From Hermatobates lingyangjiaoensis (taxonomy: Eukaryota > Arthropoda > Insecta > Hemiptera > Hermatobatidae), in the NCBI GenBank assembly GCA_026182355.1, contig JAPFBL010000597.1, positions 124,001-188,000 on the forward strand: 64,000 nucleotides of DNA, read 5' to 3'. The notes under the pieces were generated by a model. The model was given only the letters and a program-made list of their open reading frames with translations, ran no database searches and was not told the origin of the DNA. Position numbers and translations under genes: made by a program. Shown piece by piece: positions 34,501-46,275 of the stretch. Within the stretch, counting starts at the first letter, position 1. Each line of letters opens with the position of its first letter.

Positions 34501-35935
34501 TTTAAAATTATTCATAGTTATTTGCACAACCAATTACGTTTCTACATGACGATCATTATAACAATTTTTTTATTCAAATTATATGAAAAGTAGAATTAAA
34601 TTTTCTAGTAATTCAAAGTTATGTGTCAATGAAAAGAGGTGTTTTTAATTTATTAAAAAATAAAATTTTTCCAAAAAAATTTTTTTTAATAAATAAGACT
34701 TAAACATGGTACTCTTTTAATTAGTTAATTAAATCGATTGTATGTCTAGTTCACAATCATAAATTAATGAATAAAATTTATTTATTGAATCAATGGTATA
34801 CATATTAAAAAACTCTATGATAATTTATTAAAAAATGTACATATCTAAATACTTAATTATATCTTAATTACCAAATCGTCTAAATGGGAGATGTTTATTA
34901 GTCTTTCATTCCTGAGGTAGTACAGATAGTGATTGATCCACTTCTCAATAGATAAGCCTTTTTCGTATGTCACACAATTATGGATATACAAACATTAGTA
35001 TAACTATAGCATAAAACATTATGAAAAGCCAAAGTGAAAATTGGTTTACGAAATAATTTCTTACAAAGAGCATGGCTTTTGCTCCAATAGACCGTGGTTC
35101 GCTTACATAGTTTATGTGACCTCCTCCATTTAATTTAAAACAAATTTTCCCATTCAGAAGTTGAAAAATTTTAAATTTTATTTTTATTCAAAAATATGTA
35201 AGAAAAAATGTGTTTTCATATAATTTTTAATTTAAAATGTAGGATAATTTCATTTATTTTTTAAAAAATTTTTTTAATTCTGAATAATTTTTACATTTTG
35301 ATCTTTTACCAAATTTTATAATGGGAATTTTATGTATGCTAGAGTTTTTTAAAAACTCACTTTCTTTCCCTTAGTCAAAAATTAAAAAAAATTTTTTGGG
35401 GTTTTTTTTCCCCCCCCTTTTTTTTAAATTTTTAAAAAATTTTTAAAAAAAATAATTTGGTAATTAGCCACTTTTATTCTTAAATCAAGTTAAAAACCGA
35501 CTTCTCTGTATAATTTTAAATTTAAAAGCTGGAAGCTTGAAATTTTTAAAAATTTGGTATGAACTATTAGACTAGAACAGTAAAAAAACTGAAAATTAGA
35601 CAAAAACATCGAAGCCTTCTATAGGACGAAAAAGTTCATTCCAAAAACTTCAATATTACCCAATAATAATGTTATTCATTAATTAAAAAAATCAGCATCT
35701 GATATGAATCTTTGTAGAATGGTGCAACATATAGATTGATTAGAACTTTTATTAGACAAACCTATCATACCATAAAAAGAATGAGGAATTATGTTTCATA
35801 TGCTTATTGTTTTGTTTTTACATATACAAATTTTGTTCTTCTTGCATCATATATAAGTCGTTAAATCCATTAAACATTTTCATTATACATCTAAACATTA
35901 TTTCGGTGAATTTAATGGAAAAAATTCTAAATCAA
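34501..35935 (+). repeat. Near-identical copy of 28250-29755
   Basis: From 'attattcatagttatttgca' onward the match to 28260-29750 becomes very close (for example 34865-35030 against 28670-28835 with only a few single-base gaps). It includes copies of the inverted dispersed repeat (34865-35155) and the ORF module (35560-35790). Exception: 35380-35450, where the expected sequence is replaced by homopolymer runs. Confidence 0.8.
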
Positions 35936-37400
35936 TGTAAGTAATGTAAAAAAATATAAAAAATTCGACAAGTATAGCAGGTGATCCCTTAGTCTAGGAT
36001 AAACAATCAGTTTTTATAGCTTTATTGCTCTTTGCCGTGATTGAAATTACATGATTTTTTTAAAATTATTTTTAATTTATTCCATTTGTAATCCCAAAAT
36101 TAGCCGTTTCAAAACTCAAAAAAACAAGAAAAATAACTCAAACCTTTTTGACAAAAAAAAAAATTTCCCGTCCCATAATTCTTCCCAAACAATAGGGATC
36201 ATCTACACTTGGGATTTTTTGGTAAAATATCAACTTGTTTAAAATTCTGGAAGTACTTGGTAACAAGAATGCCAAATCAAACCCAAAAAAGTTGAGAAAA
36301 ATCAAAAAAGTTTTTGGACCCAAAAAAAATTCCGTCAAAATCTCAACAATTTTTCACGTCCAACTTTCTTATAGTAAATAAAAAATTTAAAATGATTAGA
36401 ATAAAATTATTTATTTTAAATTTTTATGAAATTTCCTTACCTATTTATTCGAAAATGCAACAAAAAAAGTTCTTAATTTTTTTTACAATTAATAATATAA
36501 ATGGAAAGGTATGGCTTTAAAGGTGCTCCCAATTTAAATTGAATTATATAAAAATTTTTACAATTAAAAAAAATATTTCCCTTTTTTTTAAAATTCTAGA
36601 AATTTTTCGATTTAAACCCAAAAAAACCCAAATTTGAGAATTAGAATTAAAGTTTAGGGAAAAAAAGAAAAAAACAGGTTTTTCAAAAAAAAGTATTTCC
36701 CTAGATAATTCTTCCCAAACAATAGGGATATCTACACTATGGGGCATTTTTTGTAAAATATAACTTTCCATCAAAGATTCACCGTACTGTTAGGAGTAAA
36801 CACTCACCACCCACCCAAACCACACAGAAATCATCAAAAAATCTTATAAAAGACTTGGGCCTCAAAAAATAATTCGTCAAAATCTCGAATCGAATTTTTT
36901 TCACGATCACTTACTTTACTTATAGGGAAATAAAAATTAAAAGCATTTGGGGATAAAACATATAATTGTAAAATTGGGAATGAATTTTTTCACAATATAC
37001 TTTAATTTTGAAAGTAATAAAATAGAAATAATTTTTAAAAATATATATGAAACCTAAGTAAAAATAAAGTTAAGCTTAAAAATAAAAAATTTTATATTTT
37101 TCCTTTTTTTTTCGAATATTTTTCGATTTATTTGTGAAAGTTTAATTTTTCTAGTATAATAGAGAAAAGTTTTCTAAAAACCCAGGGGAAGTACTCGTTC
37201 TTATTCTTTAAACAAGACATAAATGGTCTTGGTAAATAGAAATTAATATAAAATCCAAATAAATAAGGAGTAAACATTCTTTAAAAGCCCGAAAATATCA
37301 ATATAACGAAATGGGGCTTAAAGGTTTTTTTCTTTTGAGGAATTTAGATACTGAACAATGGGAAAAAAAAATAGGGATTTTGGGCTAAAAAAATTGTAAA
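35936..37400 (+). repeat. Degraded copy of repeat unit 'P' with internal duplication
   Basis: Starts with 'agcaggtgatcccttagtct', matching 20116. The block 'aattcttcccaaacaatagg' plus 'atctacac' then occurs twice, at 36177 and 36708, both matching 20669-20705. Short ORFs here (36051-36774, both strands) are lysine/phenylalanine-rich noise. The sequence has the same run-rich look as 29756-34500. Confidence 0.55.
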
Positions 37401-37720
37401 TTAATCAATTTTTAGATACTTAAATTTATTTTTAGTAAAGTTATGTTAAATTTTAAGGAATTAAGATAACTTAACTTTATTATTAAAGTTATTAAAAATA
37501 AAGTTTTTAAGTCATTTGTATTTTTTCTTTGGATTGTTTTTTTTTTTACATAATATTATTGTTGTAACCTTTTTCTTTCTATGTGATTTTCCAGATTTAA
37601 AACAAATATAATTATTTCTACATTTTAGTAGTTATTACTTAAACTACTTTAACAAAGTTATATTACTTTAGTATAAGTATAGTATAGTGATAGTGAAAAA
37701 AATTTGATTTGGAGATTTTG
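37401..37720. other. Non-coding; nothing recognised
   Basis: A+T-rich. 'tactttagtataagtatagt' near 37666 may be a worn relative of the TTTACTTATAGTAAAG terminus. Confidence 0.35.
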
Positions 37721-37724
37721 ACGG

Positions 37725-38100
37725 ATGCAATGGTACACCACGTATACCATTGTTCCGAGCAACTTCAGTTTCAATTCAAACAGTTGATATTTCCCGTCAA
37801 CGACTGTTTCGAAATGAGGTAAATAAAGCTAGGGGAAACTCTATCTACCGCAGGAATCGAAGTGAGATCAAGGGTTTGTCACATGATCAACTCTAGGTTT
37901 CTTGCTAAAGAGTGAGAGGTTCCAACTATCTGTTCTTCCATGCACCTGAAGGACAGGCAGGTAATGTGGTGTATATAGAGGGATTTACTTACCATTGTGC
38001 TAATAATGATATTTTCTGATAATATTTTAAAATACCACATGTCATGTCTGAATTTTGTAAAATACCCATCAAAAAGACGGACACGACTTCTTGCTCCAAA
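37725..38100 (+). pseudogene. Helitron helicase C-terminal relic, copy 1
   Basis: Collinear with the minus strand of 38427-38850: 'gtataccattgttccgagca', then 'gaggttccaact' and 'ctgttcttccatgcacctga' with 'aggacaggcaggtaatgtgg' after it. The last part corresponds to the PEGQTANVVY motif near the end of Helitron helicases (here worn). The terminal hairpin/CTAG region is degraded ('catcaaaaagacggacacga' at about 38067-38090). Confidence 0.6.
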
Positions 38101-38426
38101 TAAAATAAAGTAACTCTACTTATTTTTTCTATACATTTATTAAAATTGATTTTGTTTTTAACTAATTGAATATTATTTAAATGAACTGTTTGTTTTGTGC
38201 AGTTTTTTTCTTTATTTATTATCTGCATTTCATCAAAGTATTCATGGTTAGATAGTCTGTGATTAGTCCTGTGTTGTATTTTAGTTTTTGCAATTTGATT
38301 TACGTTGTTCTATTCGTGGAATTGTTAACAGGATATTTGTTATTATATTCAATATAATTTTATATAATATATACGTGTTTATATAATATATATTCACGTT
38401 TTTATGTGAAATCTTTTTATATAATA

Positions 38427-38975
38427 CTAGCAAACGTACCCGTCTTTGACGGAATCAAGAATTCTATTATACTTGGTATCCAAAATATCAATTATAGTAT
38501 TATACTAATACTATAATTAGAAATTATAGAATAGTAGAAAATACCATTATTAGTGCAGTGTTAAACAAATGCCTCTGTATACACCACATTAGCTGTCTGT
38601 CCTTCAGGTTCACGGAAGAACAAACAGTTGGAACCTCTGACTCTTGAGCAAGTAAACTATAGTTGACCATGTGAGAGAAACTTGGTCTCGCTAACTTGAA
38701 TTTCTACGTTAGATAAAGTCTCCCTTTTTCGACTTAGTTAACGTCTGACTGGACTTTGCAATCATTTCAACGGAAACAGACAGTGGCTCGGAATCAATGG
38801 TATGGGTGGTATACACACAGACTCCACATTCCACACCCAGTCATGATGGCCGCCTCTACGGCACATCTGTGCAGAGCACTAACTCCGAGTTGCACATTTC
38901 CCGGGACACTCAAGTTGCGTAACATGAAATTTGTTACTGATACTAAATCACAGCATGATGATGCTCCTAAACAAA
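38427..38975 (-). pseudogene. Helitron helicase C-terminus and 3' end, copy 2
   Basis: Helitrons move by rolling-circle replication with a Rep-helicase protein. On the minus strand one frame reads LRNLSVPGN, ALHRCAVEAAIMTGCG and VYHPYH, matching the helicase C-terminal blocks (L-R-N-L, N-G-T-R-L region, V-E-A-x-I-x-T-G, I-P-R-I-x-L-I-P). After a frameshift it gives LIPSHCLFPLK, and further on SRVRGSNCLFF and PEGQTANVVYTEAF. The element then ends with the hairpin CCGTC-AAA-GACGG, eleven bases and CTAG, with T outside: a textbook Helitron 3' end. Stops and frameshifts show it is dead; the Rep domain is absent. Confidence 0.8.
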
Positions 38976-39440
38976 TGTCTCCAATTAGAGCTGGCGGCTT
39001 GTCTTAGTATAGAGATGAGACATGGAATTAAGGAGATGTTTAAAGTAAGAGGAAAATTTACTGTAAACATAAGTATTAGAGTATAGTGCTGATTTTGATA
39101 ACACTCTCATACCTTTGTTCTAGAACGGTTCAGAGCTCGTAAAAATCGGAATTCGAACAAAATATTCCAGATATTTTCGTTTCGAATGTCGTTTAAATTT
39201 CGGTACTAGAACATGCGCGAGATACGGCGAGAAATTTTTTTCGAAACAAGTCACATTAGATAAGTTCTCCTCAAAAATGCAATAACCTTTCTCCCTCTCC
39301 TTGACAAACACGTTCATTATGTCATCAGGAAATCACGAATATTCATGTAGTTATGATGAATTACCTTTATGTTAAATATGACCTGCTCTGTTAATGTATT
39401 TTGTTTTATATTAATGTTAAAATATTTTTAAATCGTGTTT
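38976..39440. other. Non-coding; CpG-containing block at 39117-39300
   Basis: 39117-39250 holds several CpGs in an A+T-rich setting ('gaacatgcgcgagatacggc') and an imperfect inverted motif around 'attcgaacaaaatattcc' / 'tttcgtttcgaatgtcg'. It may be a transposon end. No gene recognised. Confidence 0.3.
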
Positions 39441-42120
39441 TCCACACTTTCACGGATTAATTTTTTTAAAACTTTTTAGTAAAACCCATTTTGAAAAATT
39501 GGTTTAATAGGCCTTTTGGACGGAATGGTAGAACCTAAATTCACAATTATACACCAGGAAAGACGGAAAACTTCGCTTAAAAAACAAACAGAACTTCCAA
39601 TAAAAGAATTTAAGAAATAAATGTTGAAAGCCAATTTATCTCAAAGTCCATTTTTTACAGGGTTATAAAAAGCAAAACATAAAAAAAGCATAACATTTAT
39701 GTAAATTAATACCTGATTTTCTTTCGATTGGAAAAGAATAAAGATTTATTATAGAATATTTTCATGAGAAAACTTACAAGGACACATGTTTTGGGACCCT
39801 GACTAAATGGACTGCACAGAAGGGGAGAAAGTTTAGCAGCCAACTGGCCCATAGAAAACCTGCCTAGCGGGTATTGCTTATTTTAAATTCCTTAGTTTCT
39901 AAAAACTTTTAGACTCTTTTTTTTTCGATTATTTATTATAAGGGATTATTTATTATTAAAACAAAAAGGTACTTATATAAAATCTAAGGGGTATATATAT
40001 TACCCACAATGTCTAAATACTATTTTAAATCATTAATCCTATACCAAATAGGGAATAAAAACGTAACTATTCTTCTAATTAAAAACAATTAAATATTTCC
40101 CCGGAAATTTAGACTATTTAAAGGATTACTTAACTGAATAAGAGCAAATTTTCTCCACTAGTTTACCCTACAGGCGTTTAACAGCAAACGAAATCAGGAT
40201 TAACTATCCTTTATCAAACCTTTTACCTGATTTTTCTTTCCATTGATATAATTAAAGAACTTTATTTCGCATCATTTTAAGGAAAAATCTCGACACAAAC
40301 ATTTTTGAATAGAGCTTTTAATTGAAACTGCCCCAATAAGGAAAAAATCTATAAATAATGCAAAAAGAACTAAAAACCAAATAAAATCATTGCTTCATTA
40401 ATAAAATAAATCATTTTAAAGATATCTAAAAACATTTTAAAGGATTTTTCTCTTTTCTTCGTGTTTTCTGATTAATTAATTTTATTGGGCCTAAAATTAT
40501 TAAATACTTATTAATGGTCTAATTAAAGTACCATTAAAAGAAAAAAAGAAATTTTCTAATAATTTTCTAATTATGAAATAAAAAAATTAAATTTATTTTG
40601 TCAGATTTATTGATAAAATTTATTTAAATCTTGTTTTTACATATTTAATTAAATAAAATTAATTTTCAATTAAAATTGAATAATTTCGTTGTACATTTTT
40701 AGAACATCAAAGTTTTGTAAATAAATTTTTATGATACGAAACAGCATGATTTGTTACTTTAAGTTTTTATCATAACACAGTCCAGGAGGTCACAGGTAAG
40801 AAATTATTAAATAACTATTCCTTTTACATAATCATTCATGATTGTAAGTTTTTCCTAGATTATAAAAAAGAACTTTTTGTTGACCTGTTAAATTAAAGGT
40901 GAAATTGCCTTATCAAAAGATTATTTGAAAGATGTACATTTCAACCTAAAAACCTTGTTAAGTAAATTGTAAATTTCTTTTAAATAAAATAATATTTTTC
41001 TTACATTGCTTAAACTGATATTTGTTTTTTTAGTTTCTACATTGGAGAAACCGAATCCATTAGAAAAATTTTTCGGTTTTGTCGGTTTTTTCGGTTTGCC
41101 CGTTTGTCCGAAAATTTTACAGGTAAACTCACTACCATAAAATATAAAGCTGAAACTTTTCGTAATTTGTGTAGGTCTAACTTAAAATAAGGCTATGTTA
41201 TTGAATTCAAGTGAATGGTTATGGACGTTTAACGAAAAATGTTTGCAAATAAACTCAGCCAATAAGACATGGAATAAAATTGAATGGATTTGTGTGTCCT
41301 CTTAAAATATGGGCCTAAATAGATTTTTTAATTCGTCAGAAGCGAAGTTTTTGGGGTTTTACTGTATTTCCAACTTCAAAAATTTGTTTTAAAATAACAG
41401 GTTAAATATTTTGTTATTTTAATTTAATTAGCAAAATAATTCTATTTACATATTGAAATTGTTTACGAGTTTAAAATTATTTATTGAAATAAATGTTTTT
41501 AAACAAATTTAACCTTAATATAAAGGGAAAAAATCAAAAACAATTTTAATTGAACCAAAAGAACTTACAAGTCGTGAGTTGGATTATACAAAAGCATTAT
41601 TATCTAATTAATTTTTAACTCTAATTTTTTCTCCGGCTGTCTCATAGTAAAAACTTAAATAGAGAAATTGTAAATTTATAAGTCAAATTTTATGTTAAAA
41701 CATGAGTGAAAATTGCAAGGGACACGATTAGTTGTGCTCTACCGTATATAAACATAATGCATTTCCTGTTTTACATTACAACCTTTAAAAGGACGGCATA
41801 TTTTGTTTAAGTATAAATTTGTAAAATTCTCATTCTTGACAGCTTATGTTAAAATTAAGTATTATACTTAATTCTATTTTGTCTAATTAACCTATATCCT
41901 GATATTTTTGGTTTTTTTTTAAGTATTTCTCGTAAGCAAAAAAATTCGTTCTACGTACTTATAGCGTCGATAGAATCTTAGTTTTAGTGAAAGAATTTTT
42001 ATCAGTTAGCAAATCAAAGGATATTGTTTCGTATATAGCACACAAGATACATGTGATCATCTACGTATAATTTTATATAATTCAGTTTTACTTACACTAC
42101 CCCGAGAAATAATAATTAAA
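39441..42120. other. Non-coding; nothing recognised
   Basis: A+T-rich, and parts (39450-41450) have run-rich texture similar to the suspect segment at 29756-37400. 'ttttcggttttgtcggtttt' with 'ttcggtttg' near 41075 is a short purely local repetition. Confidence 0.35.
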
Positions 42121-42177
42121 ATGGATGATAAGTCATGGAAACCTGAATCTCCGGGTCAAATCCTGAGAGGTGTCAAG

Positions 42178-42232
42178 TCTAGTCTCCCATCCAAGAAGTA
42201 ACAGCGCTCATTGTTACTGAACTTCAGTGATT
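42178..42232 (-). repeat. 5S-rRNA-derived fragment (SINE3-like or pseudogene)
   Basis: Read on the minus strand: 'tcactgaagttcagtaacaa', a few bases, then 'gttacttcttggatgggaga'. This matches the 3' half of 5S rRNA (…GAAGUUAAGCA…GGUUAGUACUUGGAUGGG…GACC), including the promoter C-box. The 5' half and the closing 3' strand are not recognisable, so it is a fragment, either a 5S pseudogene or the head of a 5S-derived SINE whose body would run to about 42130. Confidence 0.6.
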
Positions 42233-42259
42233 TAATGGGTTTATTGAACTGGTATATTA

Positions 42260-42655
42260 AACTTGACAATGCTTATTGGCAAGTGATTTTTTATAACTTC
42301 TTTATTTGTTCAAATTTATGTGTACACTGATTTATTTTAATGAATGTTTAGAATGCGTCCCATTTTGTTTGAACTCAGTTCTCTCTTACCATTTATATTT
42401 GCAACTAACATAGAGGTCATCGTGTGTTGTATGTCGTCAGAGTCAGAGATGTATTTCTGCCAGTTAGTATTCACTGCTCAATATGATACCAACATCTCAA
42501 TATTATATACAGATATTAAAAGATTATAGCAGAGATATAAAACTCCATTTTGCTTACTATGTTACTAAGCAAAAAAAAGTAAATTACTATTACAATTAAA
42601 TAAAAGTAAATTAGTATTGAACGAGTTTACAATAATTTAATTGTATTTAAATAGT
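42260..42655. other. Non-coding; nothing recognised
   Basis: The 61-codon plus-strand ORF at 42344-42529 lies in a slightly less A+T-rich block with no recognisable motif. Confidence 0.3.
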
Positions 42656-42719
42656 TATTACTTTAAATTTTTAAACATAATATTAGTAAATATATCAGAA
42701 AACATTTTTTTAATTGTAC

Positions 42720-42880
42720 TATAATAGACGGTATTCGCAGGTCTGTGTTTAGTTGGCAGTTGATTCATTTCTATTGAGCTTATATATTGTAAATTCGGCT
42801 CAACTGGTCTTCCTTCATATTCTTTCAAGCCATCATAACTTCTTTCTGTTTCTTCGCAGGTCTTGATTTTTCTCAGTTTA
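42720..42880 (-). CDS. Candidate isolated coding fragment, unidentified
   Basis: Within an open stretch of 79 codons on the minus strand (42658-42897), the middle part reads KTCEETERSYDGLKEYEGRP, then VEPNLQYISSIEMNQLPTKH, then RPANTVYYS. The charged, mixed composition contrasts with the Asn/Lys/Ile noise of other ORFs here. The block 'gacctgcgaa' occurs at both ends of it. It may be an exon ('aaaaatcaag' before, 'ataccgtcta' after) or a transposon fragment. No family recognised. Confidence 0.25.
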
Positions 42881-42904
42881 TGTTGAAATTTTATCAATAT
42901 TAAT

Positions 42905-45238
42905 TAAATAGAGATGATATTGATTAAATTATTAATATATGTTGTCTGAATTTTATTGCGTTTTAATAAACGTCTTTTAATGAGACGTAAGAAGAATTCG
43001 CATGTAGACAATCAGAATTAAGGTTAGTGGACAATTTTTAACTATTGCCCTTGTATATTAAATTTAACATATTGCATATAATATTAGTAATATTCTGATT
43101 CTTCAAGTACCTAATTATACTTCATTATAGAAAGTAAAAACAAATCAAACAAACAAATTGTTTTACTTACTTATTACAATTACTTATCTAACATAAAAAT
43201 GTTCATCTTCATATTTCTTACCAATGAAGTTATATTAAAAATAGATAACTATAACAAGCGATAATATTGATTAACCATTGCAATAAGCATTAACAAAGTG
43301 TACGTTATAAGTTTTTTTCATTACTAATTTATTGTCAGTAATATTTTTAAATGTAAACTGAAACTACTTTGATTATATGATACAAAATACTCCTAAAAAT
43401 GAAATTACATTTGGTGTAATTTACTCAACCTGTATTGGATTTTAAAATTTATTCGATTTTATCGAATAAAGTGAGGTTAAATATATAACTATCTAAATAA
43501 ACGAAATATCGTGAATATAATGGTTGTTTTGTCTTAAAGGAATAATCAGTATTGATAATCATTTAATACAATTATGGTTATACACAAGATCAATAGAGAT
43601 TGAGTTCGAATGAATTTAAGTTTGAATTGAAAGTTTGAATCTCACTTATAACATTCTAAGAAATTTAATTTATACGTATAGTTTTACTTTTGAATAATAT
43701 ATACATGTATAGTTTAATCTTGACGCTATGTAAAAGCTAGAAACCATGAAATAAATTATTTTGTGAGTTTTTAAAAATAGTTTTCTCCTATAGTAATTTA
43801 AGACAATTTTTTTTAACAATTCTTGTGTATAGAGATAGAATACAAATAAGAAAAGCTCTATAATTATAGAATATATTATATTTTGCATTACATTTTTATT
43901 ACATCATAGTTTAAAAGTTATTATCTTTTTCTATGTGAATAATTTGTTTTCGGGTGATTATAATCCAAAAATAAATACTTTTTTACCTTTATATTACTAA
44001 TTTGTCCATCCATTTTAAATATAATATTAATTTTACTAAAACATCTTATAGTTTTAAAAGATGTGATTTACTCTCCTTAATACAATTGAGATATATTACA
44101 TTTAAAGTGAAAGAACTTTTACTTAACTTTGAATATATTTAAGAAATACATTAAAAGAGAGAAAAATGTAGTGTATATTAGCTTTATTATAAATTTAACT
44201 TGAGAAATATATTTCTTAAATATAGTACCTACTTAATTATTGTAAGTGTAAAATTAATGTATATCGAAAATACAAATAAATAAAACACATATTTCATATT
44301 AATTTATAAATATCGTATTTAACTAGAATTGAACTGTTAAAATATTTTTCTCTCTGCAATGTTGTATAAAGCCATGTATGCAAATGTAGTAGTATTGGAA
44401 TCAAAGGTGCTTTTTAAAGCAAATTAAATTCTGTTATATTAATATCGAACTTGGTTTGAACTTGGAATGAATGAATGAATAGTTGAAGTTTCTTTAATGG
44501 ACTTTATCTAGCTTTGAAACTACGAGTATGTGCAGTAATACAGATAAAAGAATAAAATATTACGTTTGCAGCATTTTTTACTTTACTGTAAATACATAAT
44601 AGCGGTAATTAAACTGTTTAATTTTAAGATTTTGACAGAATTGCATATTCTGAAGTCTTCTAAATCTATTTTTAAACTTTTTTTACTTGCCTATTTTTAT
44701 GCGTTTGTGTGTATACAAAAGTTTATGAAACCGCTAAAACTCACAGTTTAATAAAAAAAAAAAATGGATTCATTGACGAAAAAATAGCCAAAAAGGTTGG
44801 TTGAGCAGAATAGTTTTGGGAAATATTACTTAATTGTAAGTCAATTGTTGCACTTATTCCATATGAAAGTGTAAGTGCATTACTTACACTTCCTATACTA
44901 GTTGCAGTTTTATGCATTTTTACAGATAAAAGTTCCTCTTTTTTAATGAAATTTCTAAAACAGAGAGATCTTGAAAATGTTTTCTAAACTCTCAATAGAA
45001 CAGGAGGTCATTTTTTAAGCTAAAATGCATTTAATTGTAGTTTATTAAGACTAATTTGGTAATCTTGTTCGTTTTACTACCTATGCATTTGACAGCAGTA
45101 ATAGTAATTATTTAGAACCAAAATTCAGATTTGTGGTTAAGCCTCCACGTTCTAACTATTAATCTCTTACCAATAACGTTGTTTTTGTATCCTAGCTAAT
45201 ATCTGTGATGCATATCACTTTTAAAAATTTTGTGATTC
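42905..45238. other. Non-coding; nothing recognised
   Basis: Continuous A+T-rich sequence. Open stretches at 43670-43888 (minus) and 44566-44751 (plus) are low-complexity and not supported as genes. Confidence 0.4.
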
Positions 45239-45246
45239 GTCTAAAG

Positions 45247-45908
45247 CAGTGGTTCTCAAACTGGAGTCCGCGGTCCCCTAGGGGACCACGAAGGGGTTGA
45301 AGGGGGACCGCGAAGAGTCCATTCAGTAGCTGAAATTTCTCAAATTACACCTTTTTCTGTTTGAAATTTCTGGATAGGTGCAAAACATATTTTCTGTGAA
45401 TTGTCAATTGGTGTTTTTTGGATCCAAATGGTACAGTCCTATCCTAAAGTTGCAAAGCTGGCTCTAAAGGTGCTGATTCCATTCGCAACCACCTATGAAT
45501 GTGAGACAGCATTTTCTGCAATACTTGCCATCAAAACAAAATCGCGAAACAGGTTAGAAGCCACAAATGATATGAGAGTTGTACTTGCCAAAACTAAGCC
45601 AAATATAGAAGAACTGGTTGAGGCAAAGCAAATGCACCCATCACATTGAATGAAGTTTTAATATATTTCAATGTTGCTATTTTCTGATTGAATAATTGAT
45701 TAAACAAGATTTTTTTTTGTTTTAATAGAAATCGGTTGCAATTTTTTGAAAAAATATTTGTGTGTTTGAATAAACGTTTGTTTCCCCGGAATGTTTTGTT
45801 CCAGTAACCTATATGTTAACTGGTTGTTATAAAAGGGTCCGTGAGCCATCTAAAATATCATAAAGAGACCGCCATGCAAAAAATCTCGAAATAGTTTGAG
45901 AACCACTG
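45247..45908 (+). mobile_element. hAT transposon, internally deleted, with perfect target duplication
   Basis: Terminal inverted repeats CAGTGGTTCTCAAACT (16 bp, perfect) bound a 662-bp element flanked by the 8-bp direct repeat GTCTAAAG at 45239-45246 and 45909-45916, as expected for hAT insertion. Just inside the left end is a G+C-rich palindrome 'ggtcccctaggggacc'. It keeps only the 3' end of its transposase gene and so cannot move by itself. Sharp ends and an exact target duplication suggest a fairly recent insertion. Confidence 0.92.
45365..45649 (+). pseudogene. hAT transposase C-terminal dimerisation domain (5'-truncated)
   Basis: Open for about 95 codons up to a stop, with no upstream coding. 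It reads IFCELSIGVFWIQMVQSYPK, then VAKLALKVLIPFATTYECET, then AFSAILAIKTKSRNRLE, and ends EAKQMHPSH. This is the conserved hAT C-terminus (F-W...YP...A...L-x-P-F-x-T-T-Y-x-C-E-x-x-F-S...K-x-K-x-R-N-R-L...Q-x-H-x-S-H) of the ZBED5/SCAND3-like (Charlie-type) group. The catalytic residues upstream are absent. The frame is intact to its natural end, but without a start or the rest of the protein no active enzyme can be made. Confidence 0.88.
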
Positions 45909-45916
45909 GTCTAAAG

Positions 45917-46275
45917 TCTAAAGGGATTGCAACACATTTTCTTTCCTTTGACTATTCTATATTAGTATTTCTAATGGAGGGTCTTTTATATTTATACTCC
46001 TTAATTTATTTTTCGATATTTTCTTTGTTAAACCCTGCCTTTAAGAGATATCATTTCTTTAAAAAAAATAATCTCCCATACCAATAACTATCTCAACATT
46101 TTATCAGTAATTAAATATTTGGACATATTCAATGTACAAAAATATTAGTGTTTAAAATAAAAGAATTTAATGTCAGAATGATTTGTATAGCTGAAATTTA
46201 ACATTAAAAAAATGAATAATTTTTTTAGATAATTTAAATATAATAAATCGATAAAATGTTGATTACATTAAGTTA
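45917..46275. other. Non-coding; nothing recognised
   Basis: A+T-rich flank between the hAT element and the Helitron relic. Confidence 0.4.

Noticed and set aside
36051..36774. Four short ORFs on both strands.
   Set aside because: They are Lys/Asn/Phe-rich translations of a segment that looks corrupted or unpolished.
37725..39007. First read as the tail of an RTE-type LINE because of the 'gacgggtacgtttgctagt' ending; also the 83-codon plus-strand ORF 38756-39007.
   Set aside because: The minus-strand translation gives Helitron helicase blocks and the terminal hairpin plus CTAG|T fits a Helitron. The plus-strand ORF is a shadow.
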